Positions 8,743-16,087 of a stretch of 47,085 nt of DNA are shown here, piece by piece (positions within the stretch are counted from its first letter, which is position 1; each line of letters opens with the position of its first letter). The translations under genes and the position numbers were made by a program. The notes under the pieces are model-generated. The model did no database searches and was not told the origin of the DNA. It saw nothing but the letters and a program-made list of their open reading frames with translations. Source of the stretch: Marvinbryantia sp. (lineage in GTDB: Bacteria > Bacillota > Clostridia > Lachnospirales > Lachnospiraceae); assembly GCA_016297895.1 (NCBI GenBank), contig JAEDFS010000011.1, forward strand, positions 1 to 47,085, written 5' to 3'.

Positions 8743-9741
8743 ATGGGATTTATTGACGTAATTAAAGAAAGAGCAAAAGGAAATAAAAAAACGATCGTAC
8801 TTCCGGAGACCGAAGACCGCAGAACTTATGAGGCAACTGCGCAGATCCTGAAAGAGGGAATCGCTAACGTTGTTCTGGTAGGAAGCGAAGAAGCTGTGAA
8901 AAAAGGAAGCGAAGGACTGGACATCAGCGGTGCTGTTGTAGTGGATCCGGCAACTTCCGATAAAACACAGGGATACATAGATAAGCTTGTAGAATTAAGA
9001 AGCAAAAAGGGAATGACACCGGAGCAGGCAAAAGAGATCCTGCTGAACCAGTATTTATACTATGGTGTTATGATGGTAAAAATGGGCGATGCTGACGGTA
9101 TGGTATCCGGAGCATGCCATTCTACCGCAGATACTTTAAGACCCTGCCTGCAGATCCTGAAGACAAAACCGGGTACAAAACTGGTTTCCGCATTCTTCCT
9201 GATCGCAGTACCGGATTGCGAATACGGCGCAAACGGTACCTTTGTGTTCGGCGACAGCGGACTGGTTCAGGATCCGAACCCGGAAGAGCTGGCAGCCATC
9301 GCAGCATCTTCTGCAGACTCTTTCCGGCTGCTGGTTCAGGAAGAGCCGGTAGTTGCAATGCTTTCTCATTCTACAAAGGGAAGTGCAAAGCATGCTCTGG
9401 TTGACAAAGTGGTAGAGGCTACAAAGATTGCAAAAGAACAGAATCCGGAGCTGAAGCTTGACGGTGAACTGCAGCTTGATGCAGCGATCGTGCCCAGCGT
9501 TGGTTCTTCCAAAGCTCCCGGCAGTGATGTGGCAGGTAAGGCAAATGTCCTGATCTTCCCGAACCTGGATGCCGGAAATATCGGATATAAGCTGGCTCAG
9601 AGACTTGCAAAGGCAGAAGCATACGGTCCTGTTACACAGGGTATTGCCAAACCGGTGAATGACCTGTCCAGAGGCTGTTCTTCAGAAGATATCGTAGGTG
9701 TGGTAGCTATTACAGCTGTACAGTGCCAGGCTGAAGACTAA
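8743..9741 (+). CDS. pta: Phosphate acetyltransferase
   Basis: 332 aa, the length of class I Pta. It converts acetyl-CoA and phosphate to acetyl-phosphate and CoA, the first step of acetate formation. The N-terminus has KTIVLPETEDRRTYEAT, and the central part has the GMVSGACHSTADTLRP region conserved around the CoA/phosphate site. The C-terminal GPVTQGIAKPVNDLSRG stretch is diagnostic. A strong SD (AAAGGAG) precedes the ATG. Codon choice (frequent GCT, GAA, CGT) suggests high expression. In an acetogen, this enzyme recovers energy from acetyl-CoA made by the AcsA/AcsB enzymes encoded near the window end. Confidence 0.97.
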   Translation: MGFIDVIKERAKGNKKTIVLPETEDRRTYEATAQILKEGIANVVLVGSEEAVKKGSEGLDISGAVVVDPATSDKTQGYIDKLVELRSKKGMTPEQAKEILLNQYLYYGVMMVKMGDADGMVSGACHSTADTLRPCLQILKTKPGTKLVSAFFLIAVPDCEYGANGTFVFGDSGLVQDPNPEELAAIAASSADSFRLLVQEEPVVAMLSHSTKGSAKHALVDKVVEATKIAKEQNPELKLDGELQLDAAIVPSVGSSKAPGSDVAGKANVLIFPNLDAGNIGYKLAQRLAKAEAYGPVTQGIAKPVNDLSRGCSSEDIVGVVAITAVQCQAED

Positions 9742-9811
9742 TTCTTTGAAATGGAATTCTCCTGCAGGACTTAAGAGGTCCTGCGGGTAAAGAAAAACGG
9801 AGGATAGAAAA

Positions 9812-11002
9812 ATGAATGTATTAGTAATCAATTGCGGAAGCTCTTCCCTGAAATATCAGTTAATCAATTCTGATACGGAAGCAGTTCTTGCAAAGGGTCT
9901 CTGTGAGAGAATCGGAATCGACGGACGTCTGGTATATCAGAAAGCCGGCTGCGACAAAGAGATCACAGAAGCTCCCATGCCCACTCACAAAGAAGCGATT
10001 CAGATGGTACTGGATGCCCTGGTTAACGAGAAGACCGGTGCGATCGCAAGCCTTGCAGATGTAAATGCAGTGGGACACAGAGTGGTACACGGCGGAGAAA
10101 AATTCGCAAGCTCTGTTGTGATCAATGAGGAAGTGCTGGCAGCAATCGAAGAGTGCAATGATCTGGCACCGCTTCACAATCCGGCAAACCTGATCGGAAT
10201 CAATGCCTGTGCAGAACTGATGCCGGGTGTTCCCATGGTAGCTGTATTTGATACCGCATTCCATCAGACGATGCCGAAAAAGGCATATCTCTATGGACTT
10301 CCCTATGAGTATTATGAGAAATATGCAGTGAGACGTTACGGCTTCCACGGTACTTCTCACAGCTTTGTTTCCAAACATGCAGCAGAATTCATGGGTCTGG
10401 ATCTGAACGATTCCAAGATCATCGTCGCTCATCTGGGTAACGGCGCATCCATCAGTGCAGTATTAAACGGCAAATGTGTGGATACTTCCATGGGTCTGAC
10501 TCCGCTGGAAGGTCTGGTAATGGGAACACGTTCCGGAGATATGGATCCGGCGATTATGGAGTTCATTGCCAAAAAAGAAAACCTGGATATTGCAGGTGTT
10601 ATGAATGTACTGAACAAAAAATCAGGTGTATTTGGTATCTCCAAAGAGCTGTCCAGCGATTTCCGTGATCTGGAAGAGGCTATGAACGCAGGGAATGAGT
10701 ATGCTGAGAACGCAATGGAAGTATTCTGCTACAGAGTGGCAAAATATATCGGTTCCTACGTCGCAGCAATGAATGGAGTAGACGCTATCGCCTTTACTGC
10801 AGGTATCGGTGAGAACGCATCCATCGTTCGTGAAAAGGTTCTGGGATATCTGGGATACCTGGGAATCACACTGGATGCAGAAGCAAATAAGGGTCGTGGA
10901 GAGGATATGATGATCTCCACAGCAGATTCTAAAGTGAAGGTTGCTGTTGTTCCTACCAATGAAGAACTGGCGATTTGCCGTGAGACAGTAGCTTTGGTAT
11001 AA
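9812..11002 (+). CDS. ackA: Acetate kinase
   Basis: 396 aa. It transfers phosphate from acetyl-phosphate to ADP, giving acetate and ATP. Visible ASKHA-superfamily motifs: NCGSSSLKYQLI at residues 7-18, the FDTAFHQTMP segment, the GFHGTSH catalytic-His region and AHLGNGASI near residue 208. GGAGG precedes the ATG. The 70-nt gap from pta contains a short GC-rich inverted sequence (GCAGGACT/AGGTCCTGC) but no T-run terminator, so the two genes are cotranscribed. An intrinsic terminator follows. Confidence 0.97.
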   Translation: MNVLVINCGSSSLKYQLINSDTEAVLAKGLCERIGIDGRLVYQKAGCDKEITEAPMPTHKEAIQMVLDALVNEKTGAIASLADVNAVGHRVVHGGEKFASSVVINEEVLAAIEECNDLAPLHNPANLIGINACAELMPGVPMVAVFDTAFHQTMPKKAYLYGLPYEYYEKYAVRRYGFHGTSHSFVSKHAAEFMGLDLNDSKIIVAHLGNGASISAVLNGKCVDTSMGLTPLEGLVMGTRSGDMDPAIMEFIAKKENLDIAGVMNVLNKKSGVFGISKELSSDFRDLEEAMNAGNEYAENAMEVFCYRVAKYIGSYVAAMNGVDAIAFTAGIGENASIVREKVLGYLGYLGITLDAEANKGRGEDMMISTADSKVKVAVVPTNEELAICRETVALV

Positions 11003-11035
11003 TCAGAATTTCCAATGTAAATGAATCATGAAAAG

Positions 11036-11085
11036 CACCCGGTGCCTGGAGTTCTGCAAATAAGCAGAACAGCACCGGGTTTTTC
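11036..11085 (+). terminator. Rho-independent terminator after ackA
   Basis: ACCCGGTGC (11037-11045) pairs with GCACCGGGT (11072-11080), and inside it GTTCTGC pairs with GCAGAAC. A T-run follows. Only about 30 nt separate it from the next start codon, and no good promoter is visible between them. Confidence 0.85.
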
Positions 11086-11114
11086 AAAAGTATGAATGCA
11101 GAATGGGGACAATT

Positions 11115-12731
11115 ATGGCCGGAAAACGACTTCAGAATTATTCGGAAAAATTTAAATTGACTCCTGTGGAGATAGACCGCATATCGGAGATGATCAATGA
11201 GGAATTAAAAAGTCTGGATCTGGAACGGAAGACCATTACCAGGCTGAGGCTTGCTGTGGAGGATGTGCTGCTTCGCTGGCTGGAACAGTTGGGAGAGGAA
11301 ACACCCTGTGCTGTCAAAATGGGACAAAGATTCGGGAAACCCTATATTGAGATAAGGGGAAGAGGAATACGGGCACAGAGCATGGAGGAAACGCAGGAAG
11401 AGTACGGAAGTTTCCTGTATTCCAGTCTTCTGACGCAGGCATGTCTGTCCTTCGGTGTAGACTATAAGGATGGAGAGAATCGGATCCTGATCAATCCGGT
11501 ACCAAAAGCCAAAGTCAGTAAGGTCTGGCTGATTATGACGGCAGTGCTGCTGGCTGTCACATCCGGATTGCTGGTAAATCAGCTTCCGTCAGAAGCGAAG
11601 ACGATCATAGGAGAAATAGCAAATCCGTTGCTGGATACGATCCTGGGCGCTTTGCGGGCCATTGCTTCCCCCATGATTTTTCTTGCAATCTGCTGGGGAA
11701 TCGTGAGTATCGGGGATGTCGGGACACTTGGACGAATCGGCAGGAAAGTAATCTCCAGACTGATCTTGTTTACCTATGTGATCCTTGGGACTTCTTCGGT
11801 TCTGGTAATGGGACTGTTTCGTACAGGAGGGACTTTTCATTCACGGGGAACTGAGGCTTTATTTCAGATCTATGAAATGATTCTGGATATTATTCCGGAT
11901 AATGTGGTTGCTCCATTTATGGAAGGAAATGCTTTACAGATCATCTGTCTCGGAATCGGTGTGGGTATTGCCCTGCTTGTACTTGGAGAAAAAGTGTCGG
12001 CTACTATGGCGATTGTAGATCAGATGAATGCGGTGGTACAGTTTTTAATGAGGGTGATCGGAAAGACCGTTCCGCTGTTTGTGTTTTTGAGTGTATTTAC
12101 CATTGTTATGTCCGATTCTCTGAAGAATCTGCAGAATATGGTCAAGGTAATCGTACTGGTAGCCCTGTTTGCCCTGTTTTGGCCGCTGATCTATGCCATG
12201 GTCTTAGCCCGGAAGTATAAGATCCCGGTCGGAACGGTAATCAAAAAGATGATGCCGACATTTCTGATAGCAGTGACGACTGCTTCCTCAGCAGCAGCGT
12301 TTGATACCAATATGGAGACCTGTGAAAAGAAACTGGGTATTCCGGCTAAAATATCAAACTTTGCTGTACCGCTTGGTCAGGTGATCTTTATGCCCATTGG
12401 TGCCATTGAATTTATGATCAATTCCATGTTTATGGCGGGTATATATGGTGTGGACATCACTCTTCCGTGGATGTTTATCTGTATTATCGTATGCGGATTG
12501 CTGTCGATTGCCACTCCTCCGATTCCCGGCGGTGCACTGACCTGTTTTACGGTATTGTATGCTCAGCTTGGAATTCCGGCGGAAGCGATTGCGTTATCCA
12601 TGGCAGCAGATGTGCTCCTTGATTTTCTGATTACGGCATCCGATCTGTGCTGTCTGCAGGCAGAACTGACACTGACTACCGAAAAACTGTGTATGCTGGA
12701 TGTACAGAAGATAAAAAATAAAAATGCATGA
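11115..12731 (+). CDS. Symporter of the dicarboxylate/amino acid:cation family fused to an N-terminal degenerate GHKL domain
   Basis: 538 aa from the ATG at 11115, which has GGGGA 5 nt upstream; an ATG at 11103 is possible but lacks an SD. Residues 1-130 look like an RsbW/SpoIIAB-type GHKL fold. RLAVEDVLLRWLE occupies the N-box position and IRGRGI the DxGxG position, but the Mg-binding Asn (here L53) and the nucleotide-contacting Asp (here I80) are missing. Residues 135-530 are a polytopic DAACS transporter with a TTASSAAAF hairpin (388-396) and PPIPGGAL. The usual NMDGT sodium motif reads FMPIG (425-429), and the C-terminal NxxxD substrate site is also changed. Substrate is therefore unknown. 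It lies between ackA and a STAS gene. Confidence 0.8.
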   Translation: MAGKRLQNYSEKFKLTPVEIDRISEMINEELKSLDLERKTITRLRLAVEDVLLRWLEQLGEETPCAVKMGQRFGKPYIEIRGRGIRAQSMEETQEEYGSFLYSSLLTQACLSFGVDYKDGENRILINPVPKAKVSKVWLIMTAVLLAVTSGLLVNQLPSEAKTIIGEIANPLLDTILGALRAIASPMIFLAICWGIVSIGDVGTLGRIGRKVISRLILFTYVILGTSSVLVMGLFRTGGTFHSRGTEALFQIYEMILDIIPDNVVAPFMEGNALQIICLGIGVGIALLVLGEKVSATMAIVDQMNAVVQFLMRVIGKTVPLFVFLSVFTIVMSDSLKNLQNMVKVIVLVALFALFWPLIYAMVLARKYKIPVGTVIKKMMPTFLIAVTTASSAAAFDTNMETCEKKLGIPAKISNFAVPLGQVIFMPIGAIEFMINSMFMAGIYGVDITLPWMFICIIVCGLLSIATPPIPGGALTCFTVLYAQLGIPAEAIALSMAADVLLDFLITASDLCCLQAELTLTTEKLCMLDVQKIKNKNA

Positions 12732-12740
12732 CAGATGCTC

Positions 12741-12769
12741 TTGTATTTTTTTACGTTCGAATATATAAT
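12741..12769 (+). promoter_or_regulatory. Promoter for the STAS gene
   Basis: TTGTAT (12741-12746), a 17-nt spacer, then TATAAT (12764-12769). The STAS gene can therefore be made independently of the upstream transporter. Confidence 0.7.
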
Positions 12770-12817
12770 GATTTACAGATGTGTTCTTAATGAAACAAAT
12801 GAATCAGGGAGGAATCA

Positions 12818-13117
12818 ATGATGACAATTGAAAAAAATATGAATGGAACTGAGCTTCAGATTGCACTGTCAGGCAGACTGGATACCACGACTGCACCTCA
12901 GCTGGAGACAGAACTGAAAAGCAGCCTGAACGGAATTACGAAAGCGGAATTTGATTTTACAAACCTGGAGTATCTTTCCTCTGCAGGACTTCGTGTTCTT
13001 CTGTCTGCACAGAAGATTATGAATAAACAGGGTGAGATGGTGATTCGTCATGTGAACGAGACAGTCATGGAGATTTTTGAGGTGACCGGTTTTTCTGATA
13101 TTCTGACCATTGAATAA
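12818..13117 (+). CDS. STAS-domain protein, anti-sigma-factor-antagonist type
   Basis: 99 aa, a single STAS domain. Partner-switching antagonists of this family bind an RsbW/SpoIIAB-like kinase and are switched by phosphorylation of a Ser in the D/S-S-x-G-L loop. Here the loop reads YLSSAGLRVLL with Ser at 54 and 55, so a phosphorylatable residue is kept. AGGGAGG is 6 nt before the ATG; a second ATG follows immediately. The only GHKL-like domain nearby is the one fused to the transporter upstream, which makes it the first candidate partner (inference). No sigma factor or kinase gene is adjacent. Confidence 0.88.
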   Translation: MMTIEKNMNGTELQIALSGRLDTTTAPQLETELKSSLNGITKAEFDFTNLEYLSSAGLRVLLSAQKIMNKQGEMVIRHVNETVMEIFEVTGFSDILTIE

Positions 13118-13165
13118 GAATCCGGGACAAAACCAGATATGCCGCAAAAATATCTAAAAATTCTG

Positions 13166-13194
13166 TTGACAAACTATATTTTGATAGTTATAAT
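13166..13194 (+). promoter_or_regulatory. Consensus promoter for yceD-rpmF
   Basis: Perfect TTGACA (13166-13171), a 17-nt spacer, then perfect TATAAT (13189-13194). This is the best sigma-A-type promoter in the window, as expected for a ribosomal protein unit. Confidence 0.85.
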
Positions 13195-13219
13195 AGCAAA
13201 GTATGGTTAGGAGGGTATT

Positions 13220-13747
13220 GTGCTGATTGATTTGAACGAAGTTCTTAAGAATGACGGCAGGATCATGTCGGTGGAAGCTGAGTTTACGGAAAAGGTGTTT
13301 TCTTCAAAGCTTGGTGAGTTTCCTATCGTTGACAGTACTCCGGTTTCTCTTACGATTACGAACAAAGGAAACAGGAAGCTGACGATTGTGGGGAATACAA
13401 GGGTAACCGTAGCCATTCCCTGTGACCGGTGTTTGGAAGACGTGAATCAGACTTTGAACCTGTGTTTTGAAAAAGATGCGGATATGAATCAGACGGATGA
13501 GGAGCGTAGAATAGCACTGGATGAACAAAATTATATCGAAGGATACAATCTGGATGTGGATAAGCTTGTCTTTTCAGAGATACTGGTGAGTTGGCCATCG
13601 AAGGTACTGTGTAAAGAGGACTGTAAAGGAATCTGCAGTGTCTGCGGGACCAATTTGAATCTGGGGACTTGTGAATGCGAGCCCACTGATTTGGATCCCA
13701 GAATGGCGAAAATCCAGGAAATCTTTAACAAATTTAAGGAGGTGTAA
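13220..13747 (+). CDS. YceD family protein (DUF177)
   Basis: 175 aa with a GTG start; TAGGAGGG lies 4-5 nt upstream. YceD/DUF177 proteins are almost always encoded directly before rpmF and are linked to rRNA/ribosome maturation. The C-terminal half has a cysteine cluster, C-x3-C-x3-C-x2-C within CKEDCKGICSVCG, then CEC, suggesting metal binding. The ribosomal protein L32 gene follows after 3 nt, so the two are cotranscribed from the consensus promoter upstream. Confidence 0.9.
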   Translation: MLIDLNEVLKNDGRIMSVEAEFTEKVFSSKLGEFPIVDSTPVSLTITNKGNRKLTIVGNTRVTVAIPCDRCLEDVNQTLNLCFEKDADMNQTDEERRIALDEQNYIEGYNLDVDKLVFSEILVSWPSKVLCKEDCKGICSVCGTNLNLGTCECEPTDLDPRMAKIQEIFNKFKEV

Positions 13748-13750
13748 ACC

Positions 13751-13930
13751 ATGTCGATCTGTCCGAAGAATAAATCTTCCAAAGCAAGAAGAGATAAGAG
13801 AAGAGCAAACTGGAAAATGGCTGCTCCGAACTTAGTAAAATGCAGCAAATGTGGAGAACTGATGATGTCTCACAGAGTCTGCAAGAACTGCGGAACATAT
13901 AATAAAAAAGAGATCATCGCTCAGGACTAA
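13751..13930 (+). CDS. rpmF: 50S ribosomal protein L32 (bL32)
   Basis: 59 aa. The basic N-terminus (SICPKNKSSKARRDKRRANW) and the C-terminal CSKCG and CKNCG pairs mark the zinc-binding (C+) form of bL32. GGAGGTG at the end of yceD provides the SD. Highly conserved length and position. A terminator-like hairpin follows at 13943. Confidence 0.97.
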   Translation: MSICPKNKSSKARRDKRRANWKMAAPNLVKCSKCGELMMSHRVCKNCGTYNKKEIIAQD

Positions 13931-13942
13931 TGAACGAGATGA

Positions 13943-13979
13943 GGGCTTTCCGAAATAACGGGAAGCCTGTTTTATTTTT
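13943..13979 (+). terminator. Terminator after rpmF
   Basis: GGGCTTTCCG pairs with CGGGAAGCCT using two G-U pairs around a short A-rich loop, and is followed by TTTTATTTTT. Confidence 0.7.
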
Positions 13980-13982
13980 CTG

Positions 13983-14011
13983 TTGATTTTTCCATGGATG
14001 TCCTGTATGAT
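13983..14011 (+). promoter_or_regulatory. Probable promoter for plsX-acpP
   Basis: TTGATT (13983-13988) and TATGAT (14006-14011) are separated by 17 nt, just after the rpmF terminator and 28 nt before the plsX ATG. No FapR-type operator could be recognised. Confidence 0.55.
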
Positions 14012-14039
14012 GTTTCTAGACATTATAGGAGGCGAGAAA

Positions 14040-15065
14040 ATGGTGGATTGTGTGCGGGTAGTTGTAGATGCCATGGGCGGAGACTTTGCACCGGAGGAAC
14101 CGGTCAAAGGAGCCGTAGCCGCACTGGCTGAAAGGGAAGATCTTCACATAATTCTTGTTGGACAGGAAGATGTGATACGCAGGGAACTTGAGAAGGCAGA
14201 GTATCCGAAAGAACGGCTTTCTGTGGTTCATGCCGGCGAAGTAATCGAGACGGGAGAACCTCCGGTCAATGCCATTCGTAAGAAGAAGGATTCTTCTATT
14301 GTAGTAGGAATGAATCTGGTGAAAAAAGGAGAGGCAGATGCTTTTATTTCTTCCGGAAGTACCGGTGCTGTACTGGTAGGAGGTCAGCTGATCGTGGGAA
14401 GGATCAGAGGAATAGAAAGACCGCCCCTCGCTCCGCTGATTCCTACCGAAAGAGGAATGGCTTTGCTGATCGACTGCGGTGCCAATGTGGATGCCAGATC
14501 TTCTCATCTTGTTCAGTTTGCGAAGATGGGTTCAATCTATATGGAAAATATCATGGGAGTGAAAACTCCCAAAGTGGGGCTTGTGAATATCGGTGCAGAA
14601 GAAGAAAAAGGAAATGCACTGGTAAAAGAGACCTATCCTCTGCTGAAAGAATGTAAGGACATCAATTTTACGGGAAATGTTGAAGCGAGAGATATTCCGG
14701 CAGGGGTCTGTGATGTGGTGGTCTGTGAGGCATTTGTCGGAAATGTGATCCTTAAGCTTTATGAAGGTGTGGGTGCTACCATGCTGAAAAAGATCAAAGG
14801 CGGCCTGATGAGCAGTCTGCGGTCAAAAATCGGTGCGGTTCTTATTAAGCCGGCCTTGAAGGAGACGATGAAGGCTTTTGATGCCACGCAGTACGGAGGA
14901 GCTCCCATGCTGGGGCTTAACGGTCTTGTTGTGAAGACCCATGGAAGTGCAAAAGCTGGAGAGATCAAAAACGCAGTATTTCAGGCAATCCAGTTTAAGC
15001 AGCAGAGAATAAATGAAAAAATAAAAGAAAACATGATCTTCGGTCAGGATAAACAGGAGGTATAA
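14040..15065 (+). CDS. plsX: Phosphate acyltransferase PlsX
   Basis: 341 aa from the ATG at 14040, which has a perfect AGGAGG 7 nt upstream; earlier in-frame ATGs lie in or beside the promoter. PlsX converts acyl-ACP and phosphate to acyl-phosphate, the donor used by PlsY (encoded at 35813) to acylate glycerol-3-phosphate. The start VRVVVDAMGGDFAPEE is the family hallmark, with further conserved blocks FISSGSTGAVL and LIDCGANVD. The stop is one base before the acpP start, so the acyl carrier is made alongside. Confidence 0.96.
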   Translation: MVDCVRVVVDAMGGDFAPEEPVKGAVAALAEREDLHIILVGQEDVIRRELEKAEYPKERLSVVHAGEVIETGEPPVNAIRKKKDSSIVVGMNLVKKGEADAFISSGSTGAVLVGGQLIVGRIRGIERPPLAPLIPTERGMALLIDCGANVDARSSHLVQFAKMGSIYMENIMGVKTPKVGLVNIGAEEEKGNALVKETYPLLKECKDINFTGNVEARDIPAGVCDVVVCEAFVGNVILKLYEGVGATMLKKIKGGLMSSLRSKIGAVLIKPALKETMKAFDATQYGGAPMLGLNGLVVKTHGSAKAGEIKNAVFQAIQFKQQRINEKIKENMIFGQDKQEV

Positions 15066-15066
15066 A

Positions 15067-15297
15067 ATGGAATTTGAAAAATTGCAGAAGATTATTGCGG
15101 AAGTATTAAATGTGGATGAGGATGAGATCACACCGGATACCACCTTTGTGGATGATCTGGGAGCAGATTCTCTGGATGTGTTCCAGATCATCATGGGAAT
15201 CGAAGAGGAATTTGATATTGAGATTCCAAATGAAGAGGTTGAAAAGATCGTTTCTGTGGGAGATGCGGTAGAGGCAATTAAAAGCACCTTGAATTAA
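15067..15297 (+). CDS. acpP: Acyl carrier protein
   Basis: 76 aa, acidic. The DSLD motif carries the phosphopantetheine attachment Ser35 within DDLGADSLDVFQ. It shuttles acyl chains in fatty acid synthesis and delivers them to PlsX, whose gene ends 1 nt upstream. The SD AGGAGG lies in the plsX 3' end. Length and charge are standard for ACP. Confidence 0.96.
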   Translation: MEFEKLQKIIAEVLNVDEDEITPDTTFVDDLGADSLDVFQIIMGIEEEFDIEIPNEEVEKIVSVGDAVEAIKSTLN

Positions 15298-15317
15298 TGA
15301 ATGAGAAAAGAACTGTC

Positions 15318-15365
15318 GGGCTGCTGCGAACCGAAGAAAAAGCGGATTTGCGGCGGCCCTTTTTC
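15318..15365 (+). terminator. Terminator between acpP and rnc
   Basis: GGGCTGCTGCGAACCG pairs with CGGATTTGCGGCGGCCC with G-U pairs and one bulge, and is followed by five T. Expression of rnc-smc would need read-through or a weak promoter close by; I see no good one. Confidence 0.65.
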
Positions 15366-15385
15366 AAGAATTGACGGAGGTGCGT

Positions 15386-16087
15386 ATGAAAAGAGAATTA
15401 AAAGAACTGGAAAGTATCATTGGATATCATTTTAGAGACAGGAAACTTCTGGAATTTGCCATGAGTCACAGCTCCTATGTCAATGAACTTCACGATAAAA
15501 AGGCACATGACAATGAACGTCTGGAATTTCTGGGAGATGCGGTTCTGGAACTGGCCAGCAGCGAGTTCCTCTTTGAACAGTACCCCAAGCTTCGGGAAGG
15601 GGATCTTACCAAATTGAGAGCAAGTATCGTGTGCGAACCGACACTGGCTCAGTGTGCCGCTGATATCGAGCTTCCCAGTTTCCTGCGGCTTGGCAGGGGA
15701 GAAGAGATGACCGGAGGAAGAAATCGTGATTCCATTGTGTCGGATGCGTTGGAAGCCCTGATCGGGGCAATCTTTTTAGATGGTGGTTTTGCTAATGCAA
15801 AAGAGTTTGTAAAACGTTTCATACTCAATGATGTGGAGAATAAGAAGCTCTTTTATGATAGCAAGACTATCCTGCAGGAGATCGTGCAGAGTTCTTTTAA
15901 AGGAGAGAAAATAGAGTATCATCTGATCGGTGAGAAGGGGCCGGATCATGATAAGCTGTTTGTGGTTCAGGTATTTATTGGTGAACACGGATTTGCCCGG
16001 GGAGAGGGAAGAACGAAAAAAGCTGCGGAGCAAAAGGCGGCATATCAGACGATCATCACTTTGAAAGGAAAGGGTACATGTATTTAA
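15386..16087 (+). CDS. rnc: Ribonuclease III
   Basis: 233 aa from the ATG at 15386, with ACGGAGG 5 nt upstream; a TTG 15 nt earlier overlaps that SD and is unlikely. The enzyme cleaves double-stranded RNA in rRNA and mRNA processing. The catalytic signature ERLEFLGDAVLEL lies at residues 44-56, the second acidic site is in DALEALIGAIFLDGG, and a C-terminal dsRNA-binding domain occupies about 160-230. The stop overlaps the smc start by 10 nt, the usual rnc-smc coupling. Confidence 0.96.
   Translation: MKRELKELESIIGYHFRDRKLLEFAMSHSSYVNELHDKKAHDNERLEFLGDAVLELASSEFLFEQYPKLREGDLTKLRASIVCEPTLAQCAADIELPSFLRLGRGEEMTGGRNRDSIVSDALEALIGAIFLDGGFANAKEFVKRFILNDVENKKLFYDSKTILQEIVQSSFKGEKIEYHLIGEKGPDHDKLFVVQVFIGEHGFARGEGRTKKAAEQKAAYQTIITLKGKGTCI

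Noticed and set aside
13981..14039. FapR-like operator before plsX
   Set aside because: The TTTCTAGACA stretch near the promoter is only partly symmetrical and does not match the FapR consensus I know.
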